64,000 nucleotides of DNA from Parasulfitobacter algicola (GTDB lineage: Bacteria > Pseudomonadota > Alphaproteobacteria > Rhodobacterales > Rhodobacteraceae). The translations under genes were made by a program, and so were the position numbers. Shown here in pieces: positions 18,827-29,712 of the stretch. The first letter of the stretch is position 1; each line of letters opens with the position of its first letter. Under the pieces are notes generated by a model. The model worked only from the letters and a program-made list of their open reading frames with translations. It was not told the origin of the DNA and made no database searches. Where the stretch lies: assembly GCF_013315265.1 (NCBI RefSeq), contig NZ_JABUFE010000007.1, positions 124,001 through 188,000 of the forward strand. Reading direction: 5' to 3'.

Positions 18827-19408
18827 ATGCTGCTTTTAATCGATAATTACGACAGTTTCACCTATAATCTAGTGCATTACCTTGGGGAATTGGGCGCAGA
18901 TGTGGTCGTGCATCGTAATGATGCGCTGGATGTGCAACAGGCAATGGCACTGAAACCCCACGCAATTTTGCTGTCACCAGGTCCCTGTGACCCGTCGCAA
19001 GCCGGAATTTGTTTGGCCCTGACCGAAGCGGCGGCCGAAACCAGAACCCCGCTGATGGGAGTTTGTCTGGGCCATCAAACCATTGGTCAAGCCTTTGGCG
19101 GCAAGGTCGTGCGCAACGATGAAATTGTCCACGGCAAGATGGGCACCATGCATCACACTGGCCAAGGCGTGTTCGCAGATCTGCCCACCCCGTTTCTGGC
19201 CACGCGCTATCATTCCCTGATCGTCGAACGTGACAGCCTGCCCGATTGTCTTGAAGTCACCGCCGAACTTGACGACGGCACTATTATGGGGATGCAACAT
19301 CGCAGCCTGCCAATGCACGGCGTGCAATTTCACCCTGAATCCATCGCATCCGAACACGGGCATAAAATGTTGCAAAATTTCCTGAATACAATCCCGGTGC
19401 CCGCATGA
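18827..19408 (+). CDS. trpG: Anthranilate synthase component II (glutamine amidotransferase)
   Basis: Class I glutamine amidotransferase supplying ammonia to TrpE. The 193-residue protein has the oxyanion segment [13 protein letters not shown], the nucleophile Cys80 in [15 protein letters not shown] and the catalytic His169/Glu171 in HPES near the C-terminus. In related bacteria the protein may also serve p-aminobenzoate synthesis. It is the first gene of a run with trpD, trpC, moaC and moeA and ends in a 4-nt overlap with trpD. Confidence 0.96.
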   Translation: MLLLIDNYDSFTYNLVHYLGELGADVVVHRNDALDVQQAMALKPHAILLSPGPCDPSQAGICLALTEAAAETRTPLMGVCLGHQTIGQAFGGKVVRNDEIVHGKMGTMHHTGQGVFADLPTPFLATRYHSLIVERDSLPDCLEVTAELDDGTIMGMQHRSLPMHGVQFHPESIASEHGHKMLQNFLNTIPVPA

Positions 19409-20424
19409 GCGATACCATGAAACCCTTAATCGAAGCCGCCGCAAACGGCCCGCTTAGTCAGGATCAGGCTGAACGCGCCTTTACGGTGCTGTTCGACGGT
19501 CAAGCCACACCAAGCCAGATCGGCGGCTTTCTGATGGCCTTGCGCACACGCGGCGAAACGGTTGATGAATACGCCGCCGCAGCCGCCGTCATGCGTGCCA
19601 AATGCAACGCAGTCAAAGCGCCAGACGGCGCAATGGATATCGTGGGCACAGGCGGTGACGGCAAAGGCACGCTGAATATATCGACCGCAACCGCCTTTGT
19701 CGTGGCAGGCGCAGGCGTACCGGTGGCCAAGCACGGCAATCGCAACCTTAGTTCAAAATCCGGGGCCGCCGATGCCCTGGGGCAGATGGGCATCAATGTC
19801 ATGGTCGGCGCCGATGTTGTAGAACGCGCACTGACTGAAATCGGCATCGGCTTCATGATGGCCCCAATGCACCACCCCGCGATCAAGCACGTGATGCCCA
19901 CGCGCGCCGAATTGGGCACACGGACCATTTTCAACATTCTTGGCCCGCTGACCAACCCCGCAGGCGTCAAGCGTCAGCTGACCGGCGCGTTTTCCCGCGA
20001 TCTGATCCGCCCGATGGCCGAAACGCTGGATAAGCTGGGATCAGACGCGGCGTGGCTGGTCCACGGATCTGACGGAACGGACGAGCTGACAATCACTGGC
20101 ACAAGCTGGGTCGTCGCACTGAAAGATGGCGCATTTACCGATATGGAAATCACCCCCGAAGACGCAGGCCTGCCGGTACATCCGTTTGATGATATTCTTG
20201 GCGGCACACCCCAGGAAAATGGCCGTGCTTTCAATGCGCTATTGGAAGGGGCGCCATCAGCCTATCGCGATGCTGTGCTGTTGAACGCCGCGGCCGCTTT
20301 GCTGATCGCAGACAAGGTGTCTGATCTGAAAGACGGCGTCAAACTGGCCGCCGAAAGCATCGACAGTGGTGCGGCCAGCGCCAAAGTCGTCAACCTCGCC
20401 GCCCTCACATCGGAGACCTCATGA
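19405..20424 (+). CDS. trpD: Anthranilate phosphoribosyltransferase
   Basis: Transfers the phosphoribosyl group of PRPP to anthranilate. The 339-residue protein has the glycine-rich PRPP-binding stretch [37 protein letters not shown] and [15 protein letters not shown], all conserved in TrpD. The start codon overlaps the trpG stop (ATGA) and its own stop overlaps trpC in the same way, so the genes are translationally coupled. Confidence 0.96.
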   Translation: MSDTMKPLIEAAANGPLSQDQAERAFTVLFDGQATPSQIGGFLMALRTRGETVDEYAAAAAVMRAKCNAVKAPDGAMDIVGTGGDGKGTLNISTATAFVVAGAGVPVAKHGNRNLSSKSGAADALGQMGINVMVGADVVERALTEIGIGFMMAPMHHPAIKHVMPTRAELGTRTIFNILGPLTNPAGVKRQLTGAFSRDLIRPMAETLDKLGSDAAWLVHGSDGTDELTITGTSWVVALKDGAFTDMEITPEDAGLPVHPFDDILGGTPQENGRAFNALLEGAPSAYRDAVLLNAAAALLIADKVSDLKDGVKLAAESIDSGAASAKVVNLAALTSETS

Positions 20425-21239
20425 CAGCGACCATCCTTGAAAAAATTAAAGCCTATAAACTGGACGAGGTCGCCGCCCGAAAACAGCAAACGCCCCTGGC
20501 CGATCTTCAGACCGCCGCCGCCAATGCCCCGCCCGTGCGCGGCTTTGCAGATGCGTTGGAACAGGCCATGAAAACCGGGTATGGACTAATCGCCGAGATC
20601 AAGAAAGCATCGCCATCTAAGGGCGTTATTCGCGATGATTTCGATCCTGTTGCGCTGGCCAAAGCCTATGAAGATGGCGGCGCGACCTGTCTGTCGGTTC
20701 TGACCGACACGCCATCATTCCAAGGCGCTGACACCTTTTTGACAGACGCCCGCAGTGCCACCGAACTGCCTGCCCTGCGCAAGGATTTCATGTATGACCC
20801 CTATCAGGTCATTGAGGCCCGCGCGCTGCATGCCGATTGCATTTTGATCATCATGGCATCCATCGATGATACCTTGGCGAAAGAACTGGAAGATACCGCA
20901 ATCGATTATAAAATGGACGTTCTGATCGAGGTCCACAATGAAATCGAACTGGACCGCGCCATGGGTCTGAAATCGCGTCTAATTGGTATTAACAATCGCG
21001 ACCTGCACAGCTTTGTCACTGATATCAATGTCACCAAGACACTGTCGCGCCTTGTGCACGCCGACAAAACCATCATCAGCGAAAGCGGCTTGAATACACC
21101 CGAAGAACTGGCCGATCTGGCGATGTATGGCGCACGGGCTTTTCTGATCGGCGAAAGCCTGATGCGCCACGATGATGTGACCGCAGCCACACGTGCACTA
21201 ATAGGCAACCCGCTGACCCCTGTCGGGGGCGGATTATGA
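20421..21239 (+). CDS. trpC: Indole-3-glycerol phosphate synthase
   Basis: Ring-closing step of tryptophan synthesis, converting carboxyphenylaminodeoxyribulose phosphate to indoleglycerol phosphate. The 272-residue TIM barrel shows the catalytic lysine region [50 protein letters not shown] and [14 protein letters not shown]. It overlaps trpD upstream and moaC downstream by 4 nt each. A trpF function is not fused to it. Confidence 0.96.
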   Translation: MTATILEKIKAYKLDEVAARKQQTPLADLQTAAANAPPVRGFADALEQAMKTGYGLIAEIKKASPSKGVIRDDFDPVALAKAYEDGGATCLSVLTDTPSFQGADTFLTDARSATELPALRKDFMYDPYQVIEARALHADCILIIMASIDDTLAKELEDTAIDYKMDVLIEVHNEIELDRAMGLKSRLIGINNRDLHSFVTDINVTKTLSRLVHADKTIISESGLNTPEELADLAMYGARAFLIGESLMRHDDVTAATRALIGNPLTPVGGGL

Positions 21240-21709
21240 GCCTGACACATTTCGATAAATCCGGTGCCGCGCATATGGTGGATGTGTCTGACAAAGCGGT
21301 CACATCGCGGATTGCAACGGCGACAGGTTACATCAAGATGGCACCACAAACCCTTGATATTATTATGAAAGGTGATGCAAAAAAGGGTGATGTGATCGGT
21401 ATCGCGCGACTGGCCGGGATCATGGGTGCCAAGAAAACCGCCGACCTGATCCCGCTGTGTCACCCCTTGCCTATCAGCAAGGTCGCAGTGGATATGTCAT
21501 GTGATCCTGATCTACCAGGTGTGCGCATCGCTGCAACACTGAAAACCACCGGCCAAACGGGCATCGAGATGGAAGCCTTGACCGCTGTTTCAACTGCTGC
21601 CCTGACCGTCTATGACATGGTGAAAGCTGTCGATAAAACGATGGAAATCGGTGGCATCCGTGTGACACTGAAAGACGGCGGAAAATCCGGCCGTTTCGAA
21701 GCAAAATGA
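21236..21709 (+). CDS. moaC: Cyclic pyranopterin monophosphate synthase
   Basis: Molybdenum cofactor enzyme that, with MoaA, converts GTP to cyclic pyranopterin monophosphate. The 157-residue protein shows the MoaC landmarks [36 protein letters not shown] and [14 protein letters not shown]. It is embedded in the trp run: its ATG overlaps the trpC stop and its stop overlaps the moeA start. This trpC-moaC-moeA order is shared by many Rhodobacteraceae. Confidence 0.96.
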   Translation: MSLTHFDKSGAAHMVDVSDKAVTSRIATATGYIKMAPQTLDIIMKGDAKKGDVIGIARLAGIMGAKKTADLIPLCHPLPISKVAVDMSCDPDLPGVRIAATLKTTGQTGIEMEALTAVSTAALTVYDMVKAVDKTMEIGGIRVTLKDGGKSGRFEAK

Positions 21710-22881
21710 TCACCGTCGACGAAGCGCTTGCCAAAGTTTTCGAACTGGCCGACCCCCTTGATGTGGAACATGTGCCGCTGGCCTCTGCCGCGGGTCGCGT
21801 GTTGGCCCAACCCGTAAAGGCACAGCGCAGCCAGCCGCCGTTCGCATCCTCGGCCATGGATGGATATGCGGTACAAAACGCCGACATAGCCGAAGGTGCC
21901 ACGCTGCAGGTCATCGGCGAAGCCGCTGCAGGTCACGCCTTTTCCGGTCAGATCAACGCGGGTGAAACCGTGCGTATATTCACCGGCGCCCCAATTCCCA
22001 AAGGCGCGGATCGCGTGATTATTCAAGAGGATGTTACTCGTGCTGAAGGTCATATTACCATTGATCAAAATGTCGACAAATCATTTCATATCAGAGATCT
22101 AGGCGTCGACTTTAAAGCAGGGGATATACTGCAATCACCCCGCCGTTTGCGCCCTGCGGATGTTGCCCTGCTGGCGTCGATGAACATCGGACAAGTGCCT
22201 GTGACCCGTAAGCCGGTGGTCGCCCTGATCGCCACGGGCGACGAACTTGTCATGCCGTGCGAGGTCCCGCGCGATGATCAAATTATCGCATCAAACACCT
22301 TTGGTCTTAAGGCAATGATCGAGGCGACTGGCGCCACCGCCCGCCTGTTGCCCATCGCCCGTGATACAGAAAGCTCGTTAAAAACAGCGTTTGATCTGGC
22401 CCAAGGTGCCGATGTTATCGTCACCATTGGCGGTGCATCGGTGGGCGATCATGATCTGGTGGGCAAGGTCGCACAGGATCTTGGGTTGGATCGCGCATTC
22501 TATAAAATCGCAATGCGACCGGGCAAACCGCTGATGGCTGGCCGTCTGCGCGATGCGGCAATGATCGGACTTCCCGGCAATCCTGTATCCTCAATCGTGT
22601 GCGGCCATCTGTTTTTGCTGCCTCTTTTGCGCAAGATGCTTGGGCTGCCCGCACAGCCCGCTGCACGACAAAAGATGCCCCTGGCTGACGATCTACCCGC
22701 CAATGGGCCCCGCGAACATTACATGCGCGCATGTATCATGGATACGGGTGTGACAGCCTTTGACAGTCAGGACAGTTCACGCCTGCGCGTTCTATCCGAA
22801 GCCGACGCCTTGATCTGTCGCCCTATCCATGACCCCGCCCGACAAATGGGGGATCTTGTGGATGTTATCTTATTGGAATGA
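21706..22881 (+). CDS. moeA: Molybdopterin molybdotransferase
   Basis: Inserts molybdate into adenylylated molybdopterin, the last common step of cofactor synthesis. The 391-residue protein contains [71 protein letters not shown] and [20 protein letters not shown], covering the MoeA domains in order. It ends the chain of overlapping genes; lexA follows after 63 bp with its own regulated promoter. Confidence 0.95.
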   Translation: MITVDEALAKVFELADPLDVEHVPLASAAGRVLAQPVKAQRSQPPFASSAMDGYAVQNADIAEGATLQVIGEAAAGHAFSGQINAGETVRIFTGAPIPKGADRVIIQEDVTRAEGHITIDQNVDKSFHIRDLGVDFKAGDILQSPRRLRPADVALLASMNIGQVPVTRKPVVALIATGDELVMPCEVPRDDQIIASNTFGLKAMIEATGATARLLPIARDTESSLKTAFDLAQGADVIVTIGGASVGDHDLVGKVAQDLGLDRAFYKIAMRPGKPLMAGRLRDAAMIGLPGNPVSSIVCGHLFLLPLLRKMLGLPAQPAARQKMPLADDLPANGPREHYMRACIMDTGVTAFDSQDSSRLRVLSEADALICRPIHDPARQMGDLVDVILLE

Positions 22882-22882
22882 C

Positions 22883-22911
22883 TTGACACAAAACAAGAAC
22901 ATGAATAGAAC
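22883..22911 (+). promoter_or_regulatory. lexA promoter with SOS box
   Basis: GAAC-N7-GAAC at 22897-22911 (spacer ATGAATA) is the alphaproteobacterial direct-repeat LexA box. A perfect TTGACA at 22883-22888 lies 17 bp before TAGAAC at 22906-22911, so the box overlaps the putative -10 element, which fits LexA autorepression. Confidence 0.8.
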
Positions 22912-22944
22912 ATTGGTTAAACATACCTTATCACGGGGTCCAAA

Positions 22945-23640
22945 ATGTTAACCAAAAAACAACTGGAACTGCTTGAATTCATTCACAAACGGGTTCAGCG
23001 CGATGGTGTTCCACCGTCATTTGATGAAATGAAGGAAGCTTTAGACCTGCGATCCAAGTCCGGCATCCACCGTTTGATCACTGCTTTGGAAGAACGCGGC
23101 TTTATCCGTCGCCTTGCCCATCGGGCCCGTGCGATTGAAATCGTCAAGCTGCCTGACAGCGTCAGCGCCAAGGCCAGCGGGTTCAGCCCTGTTGTGATTG
23201 ATGGCGATAAACCCGACGTAAATCCGCCTGCAAATGCGATGATGGTGGCCGTTGATGCGGTCGAACTGCCGGTCATGGGCCGTATCGCCGCCGGTGTCCC
23301 GATCGAAGCAATCAATCAAGAATCGCACAAAGTGGCAGTTCCAGGTCAGATGCTTAGTGGAAAAGGCGATCACTATGCCCTTGAAGTCAAAGGGGATTCG
23401 ATGATCGAAGCTGGGATCAACGATGGCGATGTCGTGGTTATCCGCGAAACGACAACCGCCGATAATGGTGATATCGTCGTGGCATTGGTCGAAGATCACG
23501 AAGCCACGCTGAAACGCTATCGCCGCAACGGCAACGCCATCGCGCTTGAGGCGGCAAACCCGGCCTATGAAACGCGTGTTTTCCGCGAAGATCAGGTCAA
23601 GGTTCAGGGCCGTCTGGTCGGTTTGATCCGTACGTATTAA
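22945..23640 (+). CDS. lexA: LexA repressor
   Basis: SOS-response repressor and self-cleaving serine protease. The 231-residue protein has the N-terminal winged helix ([20 protein letters not shown]) and the S24 peptidase domain with the Ala116-Gly117 cleavage site in MGRIAAGVP, Ser152 in KGDSMIEAG and Lys190 in ATLKRY. A direct-repeat SOS box sits in its own promoter, so it is autoregulated. The acidic linker region (residues 85-105) is longer than in E. coli, as usual for alphaproteobacteria. Confidence 0.97.
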   Translation: MLTKKQLELLEFIHKRVQRDGVPPSFDEMKEALDLRSKSGIHRLITALEERGFIRRLAHRARAIEIVKLPDSVSAKASGFSPVVIDGDKPDVNPPANAMMVAVDAVELPVMGRIAAGVPIEAINQESHKVAVPGQMLSGKGDHYALEVKGDSMIEAGINDGDVVVIRETTTADNGDIVVALVEDHEATLKRYRRNGNAIALEAANPAYETRVFREDQVKVQGRLVGLIRTY

Positions 23641-23649
23641 GGCCCAAGG

Positions 23650-25704
23650 CTAATCCGGTTTCCGGGTTAGCATCAATTCCGGCATGTCTTGATCAAACTG
23701 CTGTTGGTTCCACAACCGCAGCCCCGCGGCTTCACGTGCGGTGGTAATCTTCAAATCATGACTGATGGCCACGGCCCCCGTTTGACGCAAAATGTCAGGG
23801 GTCAGGACAGTGCAATCGGGCATTTCTTCAATGTCCACGTTCACAATAAGCCACGCCGCCCCGTCGCAATCAGATGCTTGTTGGCGCGCTGATTTTCCCG
23901 TCGCATGCAGCAACGATTGCCCCCCGACCCGGATCATTCCCGGCGTCCGGCGTGCGGCAGCATCCTCCTGCAGCGCTGTATCGCCATCATTTTCCAGCCA
24001 GCTAAGCGCGATGAACCCTTCGCCACGTGGTTTGCTAAGTGCGCGCCCCTGCGGTGTCATGACACCGACCAGCCCCCCACTTTCCGAAATCAGTACAACG
24101 GGGCGTTCAACCTGCGCCCAAAGAACCATCGTACCAAGTATCGGCACCACACCGACCCATCGCGTTCGATCCCGCCACAGGATTACAAAAAGCCCACCCA
24201 ATGTAACCAACGGCAAAACGACCAAACCCGGGGCTGGTACATGGCTAAGTGATCCGTCCAGCCCTGCAATCCAATCGGCCACGAAGATGATCCATTCGAT
24301 CCCCAAGCCCATGATATAAAACGCAATCCAGTCTAATCCCAACGGCCACAACAGGCCCCCAATCACTGCGCAGGGGATGATTACAGCCCCCATCAAAGGT
24401 ACGGTCAGCACGTTGGCCAGCAGGCCGTAATGCGCAATCTGGTTAAAATGCGCTGCCGCAAAAGGCGCCGTTGCTGCCCCCGCCACCGCAGATGACATGA
24501 TCAGCCCGAATATCGGACGCAAAAATTTTGGCAACGCCCTGTCGCGACCTCGAATTGCACCAAAGACTGCGACCAGCGCCGTCGTTGCCGCGAAAGACAT
24601 CTGAAAGCCCGGGCCCATCAACGCCTCGGGGCGCAGAACTAGCACGATGACCGCAGCCAATGCCACCGCGCGTAATGTCAGCGCCCGGCGGTTGCACAGG
24701 ATTGCGATAAGCATCACCGCAACCATGATAAACGCGCGTTCAGTCGCCACCGATCCGCCCGACAGCATCAGATAAAACGCCGCCGCCGCCAATGCCACGA
24801 CCGCGGCCACTTTCTTGGCCTGCACACGCAAGGCAATTGCCGGGATCAACGCAATGCCAAAGCGCACTGCACCAAAGACAAAAGCCGTCAGCAACCCCAT
24901 ATGCAGCCCCGAAATTGCCAGCAAATGCGCCAGGTTCGATGCGCGCAAATCCTCAAGCGCGTCTTGTCCGATGCCCGACCTGTCCCCAGTCAGAATGGCC
25001 GCCGCAAAGGCACCTGCATCCCCGGGCATGCGCGCCTGAACCCCTTGGGAAATCGACTGACGCAGCCGCGCGATCATCAGGCTGAAACTGCGATCACGTG
25101 CAGGTTCAAGCACCAGTGCAGGTGTCCGGGTATAGCCCACCGCCCCCAGTCGCCGAAACCACGCCATGCGTTGAAAATCAAAGCCCCCCGGTTCAACAGC
25201 CCCCTGCGGTGGCGACAGATGCGCAGTCAGAATAACAGTCATGCCCGGTTTTGGCGTCAAATATTTCTGTTCACCATGCAGCGACACCCGGACGCGTGTC
25301 GGTGTGCGTTCCGGCGACACATTGTCCAATATCACTTGGTCCAACGTCAGTCGGGGCACATCCGATTGCGACCGGTCAATCGCGATGATCCGCCCTTCGA
25401 CCGCGCCGTAATAACGCCAGCCCAAGACAGGTTCAGCCACCATATTAGCCCGTAACGCACCCAGCAAAAGACCAAACGCGATCAGCGCAAAAGGGATCAT
25501 CACAAAGCTGATCCGTACCAACCGGACAAGCCGCAAGACCAGCGGCGCGATCACAAACGCACCAGACAGCCCGATATGGAACCGTGTCGGTTCAGCCGGC
25601 AGCATGAAGTACCATGCAATACCAATGCCCATAAAGACCGGCACCCATGGAAACAGATGTCCGCGCTGCGCAGCAAGCATCCCCATGATCGGCACGTATG
25701 GCAC
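23650..25704 (-). CDS. comEC: ComEC/Rec2-family DNA-uptake channel protein
   Basis: A 684-residue polytopic membrane protein. A short hydrophobic N-terminal region is followed by the DUF4131/OB-type periplasmic domain and the Competence domain with the diagnostic LAISGLHMGLLTAFVFGAVR, then LMLSGGSVATERAFIMVAVM and PEALMGPGFQMSFAATTALV. The C-terminal metallo-beta-lactamase-like domain of long ComEC proteins is missing; the tail after about residue 560 is short and not lactamase-like, as in many Rhodobacteraceae. In competent bacteria ComEC carries single-stranded DNA across the inner membrane. It is convergent with lexA and divergent from gltX. Confidence 0.88.
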   Translation of the reverse strand: MPYVPIMGMLAAQRGHLFPWVPVFMGIGIAWYFMLPAEPTRFHIGLSGAFVIAPLVLRLVRLVRISFVMIPFALIAFGLLLGALRANMVAEPVLGWRYYGAVEGRIIAIDRSQSDVPRLTLDQVILDNVSPERTPTRVRVSLHGEQKYLTPKPGMTVILTAHLSPPQGAVEPGGFDFQRMAWFRRLGAVGYTRTPALVLEPARDRSFSLMIARLRQSISQGVQARMPGDAGAFAAAILTGDRSGIGQDALEDLRASNLAHLLAISGLHMGLLTAFVFGAVRFGIALIPAIALRVQAKKVAAVVALAAAAFYLMLSGGSVATERAFIMVAVMLIAILCNRRALTLRAVALAAVIVLVLRPEALMGPGFQMSFAATTALVAVFGAIRGRDRALPKFLRPIFGLIMSSAVAGAATAPFAAAHFNQIAHYGLLANVLTVPLMGAVIIPCAVIGGLLWPLGLDWIAFYIMGLGIEWIIFVADWIAGLDGSLSHVPAPGLVVLPLVTLGGLFVILWRDRTRWVGVVPILGTMVLWAQVERPVVLISESGGLVGVMTPQGRALSKPRGEGFIALSWLENDGDTALQEDAAARRTPGMIRVGGQSLLHATGKSARQQASDCDGAAWLIVNVDIEEMPDCTVLTPDILRQTGAVAISHDLKITTAREAAGLRLWNQQQFDQDMPELMLTRKPD

Positions 25705-25776
25705 TTGTCCTTACCCCGCAGGCTGAATAGACACAGGCCCTGAATAGGCACGCACCCTTACCCGAAGGTTAAGATC

Positions 25777-27171
25777 ATGACAGTTGTCACCCGTTTCGCC
25801 CCGTCCCCCACTGGATTTCTACATATCGGCGGGGCACGAACGGCCTTGTTCAACTGGCTTTATGCACGGGGTCGCGGCGGCAAATTTCTGTTGCGGATCG
25901 AAGACACCGACCGCGAACGATCCACGCCCCAAGCAACGCAAGCCATATTGGACGGAATGGACTGGCTGGGTCTGGATTATGACGGTGATGCGATCAGCCA
26001 ATTTGATCGTGCCCACCGGCATGCCAATGTCGCGCAGCAAATGTTGGATGCGGGCCATGCCTATAAATGCTTTTCGACCCAGGACGAAATTGCAGCCTTT
26101 CGTGATTCCGCCCGTGAAAACGGCAAATCGACCCTGTTTCGCAGCCCTTGGCGCGATATTGACCCCGCAGATCACCCCAATGCGCCTTTTGTGATCCGTC
26201 TAAAAGCTCCGCAGGATGGCGAAACGGTGATCCACGATGATGTCCAGGGCGAGGTGCGCTGGCAGAACGATCAGCTGGACGATATGGTACTACTACGGTC
26301 AGACGGTACACCGGTCTATATGCTGGCGGTGGTGGTGGACGACTACGATATGGGCGTGACCCACGTGATCCGCGGCGATGATCATCTGTCCAATGCCGCG
26401 CGTCAGTCGCTGATCTATACTGCAATGGGATGGCCCCTGCCCACCTATGCCCATATTCCGCTGATCCATGGACCTGATGGCAAAAAACTGTCGAAACGCC
26501 ATGGCGCGCTTGGGGTCGGGGAATATCAGGCGATGGGCTATCCTGCGCCAGGCATGCGCAACTATCTGGCCCGCTTGGGTTGGAGCCACGGCGACGATGA
26601 GTTTTTCACCGATGCGCAGGCGAAAGAGTGGTTTGATACCACTGGCATCGGCAAATCGCCCGCCCGTCTGGATTTCAAAAAGCTGGAACATATCTGCGGT
26701 CAGCATATTGCTGTGATGGAAAATGCTGCACTGCTGCATGAAATCGATGGATATCTGGCTGCCTCGGGCCAAGCCGCGTTGACCCCAAAACAAAAAGATG
26801 GGCTTTCAACGGCCATGTATTGCCTGAAAGAGCGCGCGAAGACCATCCCGGAACTTCTTGAAAAGGCGCACTTTGTTCTTGGCAAGCGCCCTTTTGTCCC
26901 GGATGAAAAGGCTGCCAAATCACTGGATGACGTCACGCGATCTTTGCTGGCAGAATTGACGCCGCATCTGCAAAATGCTAGCTGGACACGCGATATGCTG
27001 GAAACAGCCGTCACCCAGGTGGCCGAAGGTCATGGGATGAAGATGGGCAAACTCGCGGGGCCATTACGCGCCGCACTTGCCGGACGTGCTGTAACGCCTA
27101 GCGTTTTCGACATGATGCTGGTCATTGGCCGCGATGAAACCATCGCACGGTTGACCGACGCAGCGGCCTGA
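25777..27171 (+). CDS. gltX: Glutamate--tRNA ligase
   Basis: Class I aminoacyl-tRNA synthetase. The 464-residue protein shows the HIGH-type motif in [19 protein letters not shown] (HIGG at residues 16-19) and KLSKR at 237-241 in [16 protein letters not shown], with the GluRS-specific [20 protein letters not shown]. Alphaproteobacteria often carry two GltX copies, one of which charges tRNA-Gln for later amidation; which copy this is cannot be decided here. It is divergent from comEC. Confidence 0.95.
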   Translation: MTVVTRFAPSPTGFLHIGGARTALFNWLYARGRGGKFLLRIEDTDRERSTPQATQAILDGMDWLGLDYDGDAISQFDRAHRHANVAQQMLDAGHAYKCFSTQDEIAAFRDSARENGKSTLFRSPWRDIDPADHPNAPFVIRLKAPQDGETVIHDDVQGEVRWQNDQLDDMVLLRSDGTPVYMLAVVVDDYDMGVTHVIRGDDHLSNAARQSLIYTAMGWPLPTYAHIPLIHGPDGKKLSKRHGALGVGEYQAMGYPAPGMRNYLARLGWSHGDDEFFTDAQAKEWFDTTGIGKSPARLDFKKLEHICGQHIAVMENAALLHEIDGYLAASGQAALTPKQKDGLSTAMYCLKERAKTIPELLEKAHFVLGKRPFVPDEKAAKSLDDVTRSLLAELTPHLQNASWTRDMLETAVTQVAEGHGMKMGKLAGPLRAALAGRAVTPSVFDMMLVIGRDETIARLTDAAA

Positions 27172-27263
27172 AACAACACCTTTGCGCACTGTCGCTTTGG
27201 ATGTTTCGGCCGAACAGGACGGTTCAGCCCTGTGGCTGACTTTGACGAAAAGAGGGGAAGACC

Positions 27264-28559
27264 ATGTCTGACACACAAAAAACGGCCACACTGTCGTTCG
27301 ACGGCAAAACGATCGAGTTGCCGATGTATTCACCAACCGCCGGGCCAGACGTTATAGACATCCGCAAATTATACGCCCAGGGCAATGTCTTCACCTATGA
27401 TCCAGGCTTCACATCCACCGCCGCCTGCGACAGCACCATCACCTATATCGATGGCGGCAAGGGCGAACTGTTGCACCGCGGCTATCCCATCGACCAGCTG
27501 GCCGAAAAATCGCATTACCTCGAGGTTTGCTATCTGCTGCTGTACGGCGAACTGCCATCCGCCGAACAGCTGGAAGACTTTGAAACCCGCGTCACCCGCC
27601 ACACCATGCTGCACGAGCAGATGATGAACTTCTTCCGCGGGTTCCGCCGCGATGCCCACCCCATGGCTGTCATGGTCGGTGTCGTCGGCGCCATGTCCGC
27701 GTTTTACCATGACAGCACCGATATCAGCGACCCTTGGCAGCGCGAGGTCGCCTCGATCCGCCTGATCGCCAAGATGCCCACGATTGCCGCGATGGCCTAT
27801 AAATACACCATCGGCCAGCCCTTCGTGTACCCCCGCAACGATTGCGATTACGCGTCCAACTTCCTGCGCATGTGCTTTGCTGTCCCGGCCGAGGAATACG
27901 AGGTCAACCCGATCCTGGCCCGCGCGATGGACCGCATCTTTACCCTGCACGCGGATCACGAACAGAACGCCTCGACCTCGACCGTGCGGCTGGCGTCCTC
28001 ATCCGGCGCGAACCCGTTTGCCTGTATCGCAGCAGGTGTGGCCTGTCTGTGGGGTCCTGCCCACGGCGGCGCCAACCAGGCCTGCCTTGAGATGCTGCGC
28101 GAGATCGGCACAGTCGACCGCATCCCCGAATTTATTGCCCGCGCCAAGGACAAGAACGACCCCTTCCGCCTGATGGGCTTTGGCCACCGCGTCTATAAAA
28201 ACTTCGACCCGCGCGCCAAGGTGATGAAACAATCCGCAGACGAGGTGCTGGACCTTCTGGGGATCGAAAACAACCCCGTCTTGCAGGTCGCCAAGGAACT
28301 GGAAGCCGCAGCGCTGGCCGATCCGTACTTTGCTGAAAAGAAACTGTTCCCGAATGTGGATTTCTATTCGGGCATTATCCTAGAGGCGATGGGCTTCCCC
28401 ACATCCATGTTCACGCCCATCTTCGCGCTCAGCCGCACCGTGGGCTGGGTGTCGCAATGGAAAGAAATGATCGCCGACCCCTCCATGAAAATCGGTCGCC
28501 CGCGTCAGTTGTACAAAGGCGAAACGCTGCGCGACTACACCGACATAGAAAACCGCTAA
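27264..28559 (+). CDS. gltA: Citrate synthase
   Basis: Condenses acetyl-CoA with oxaloacetate to open the TCA cycle. The 431-residue protein is a type II (hexameric) enzyme: [40 protein letters not shown], the active-site regions [36 protein letters not shown] and [17 protein letters not shown], and the catalytic Asp in [16 protein letters not shown]. The gene is visibly more GC-rich and codon-biased than its neighbours, as expected for a highly expressed core enzyme. A strong terminator follows directly. Confidence 0.97.
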   Translation: MSDTQKTATLSFDGKTIELPMYSPTAGPDVIDIRKLYAQGNVFTYDPGFTSTAACDSTITYIDGGKGELLHRGYPIDQLAEKSHYLEVCYLLLYGELPSAEQLEDFETRVTRHTMLHEQMMNFFRGFRRDAHPMAVMVGVVGAMSAFYHDSTDISDPWQREVASIRLIAKMPTIAAMAYKYTIGQPFVYPRNDCDYASNFLRMCFAVPAEEYEVNPILARAMDRIFTLHADHEQNASTSTVRLASSSGANPFACIAAGVACLWGPAHGGANQACLEMLREIGTVDRIPEFIARAKDKNDPFRLMGFGHRVYKNFDPRAKVMKQSADEVLDLLGIENNPVLQVAKELEAAALADPYFAEKKLFPNVDFYSGIILEAMGFPTSMFTPIFALSRTVGWVSQWKEMIADPSMKIGRPRQLYKGETLRDYTDIENR

Positions 28560-28566
28560 ATCCCAG

Positions 28567-28600
28567 ACCGGCCGCCACTGTGCGGCCGGTTTTGGTTTTG
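28567..28600 (+). terminator. Rho-independent terminator of gltA
   Basis: ACCGGCCGC at 28567-28575 pairs perfectly with GCGGCCGGT at 28582-28590 around CACTGT, followed by TTTGGTTTTGG. It begins 8 bases after the gltA stop codon. Confidence 0.85.
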
Positions 28601-28830
28601 GAACATAGCTTCCTTCCAACATTTGTGACCTAGATTCCGCTTGGCGGGACGAAGCTGCTGTTGAAATTGTCAGTTTAGACGACCGCTTATGCAGACGGCA
28701 GCTAATTTGCCCACGACCCACACCAGAAATCTGCACCACAAAGGTTGCGCGTTTCCATGACGTTCTGAACTGGTGCATAAGTCATGAACTGTGCATCAGA
28801 CAGTGGCTTCACGCGGTCAATCAACTGCTG

Positions 28831-29712
28831 CTATGAAGTCGCAAAGGCTGTCCCGGAAATCACACTCCACAAGAATGTAACCGCTCCTTCAACACGAGAC
28901 CTAATTGCCAACAACTGCGCATGTTCGAACCGCCCAGATGAGCCATGTGTTCCGTCATTGAAAACACGAAACAGTTGAACGACATTCTTCATGTCGTCTT
29001 CGATAAAGTCGGTCACGGCGTCGTCTCCGACTCCCTGCTGGTGCAAAAAATATTTGATCTTTGCGCGGCGGGTCGGTTTTCCTTGAGGTGTTAGTTCGCA
29101 GTTTGAAAGTGCGTTCTTTACGTCTTCGTCAACTGCAAATCGTTCAAGAATTTCGGTCAGTAGCTCACGGGCACTAGTGCAAAAGTGCCGTGCCGCATCA
29201 GGGTTTTTGGGATCAAGCGAATATAGGGCACCATGCCACCGATCTTGGACATCTTGGGAAATTTTCTCAAGAATGTGATCAATCTGCGATGAAACCGCTT
29301 GGTCAGATTCATTCTCTGGCGTTTCTCCTTCGAGAGCATTGATGACACTAACTGAATTTGCAGCTTCGCGTTCTGACAAATCTAAAAACCGATCATAGCG
29401 CTCATCATAGACGTCCGCAGCCGCTCGCTCTTCAAGTATGTTATACGATTTTTGGACGGTGGTTACGGAAGTCCTTAGAGTAACATATTGCGGTTTTGAC
29501 GATGTTCGAGCAAGCTTCTGGAGTTCTCGCCGCAATCTTTCTCGATTAGCTCTTACACGTGCATTGTGAGCGCGAACCTTCGAGTTGTGTGTTCTCACAG
29601 CCTGATTGTATTTGTTTATCGCTTGCTTTTGTTTGTTTTGTGCTTGGCGAATTTTCGACTTTGCCTGAGAAATCTTACTACGAAACTGTGACACTGATAT
29701 TCTCTTAGCCAT
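28831..29712 (-). CDS. pPIWI-associating nuclease-type / HEPN-like protein
   Basis: A 293-residue protein from the ATG at 29712, which follows AGGAT; upstream in-frame ATGs up to 29802 lack support. The N-terminus is a Lys/Arg/Gln/Asn-rich coiled coil (about residues 5-70, repeats like KYNQAVRTHNSKVRAHNARV). The rest contains RWHGALYSLDPKNPDAARHF, PTRRAKIKYFLHQQGVGDDA and a C-terminal helix with R249-V-F-N-D-G-T-H256, which fits the R-X4-6-H signature of HEPN RNases. From memory the whole resembles proteins labelled pPIWI-associating nuclease, but no PIWI gene is adjacent. The gene is AT-rich compared with gltA and stands alone, consistent with acquisition. A defence or toxin role is inference. 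Confidence 0.5.
   Translation of the reverse strand: MAKRISVSQFRSKISQAKSKIRQAQNKQKQAINKYNQAVRTHNSKVRAHNARVRANRERLRRELQKLARTSSKPQYVTLRTSVTTVQKSYNILEERAAADVYDERYDRFLDLSEREAANSVSVINALEGETPENESDQAVSSQIDHILEKISQDVQDRWHGALYSLDPKNPDAARHFCTSARELLTEILERFAVDEDVKNALSNCELTPQGKPTRRAKIKYFLHQQGVGDDAVTDFIEDDMKNVVQLFRVFNDGTHGSSGRFEHAQLLAIRSRVEGAVTFLWSVISGTAFATS

Noticed and set aside
24792-25455. Overlapping plus-strand frames across comEC
   Set aside because: Arg/Pro-rich shadows of a GC-rich membrane protein gene.
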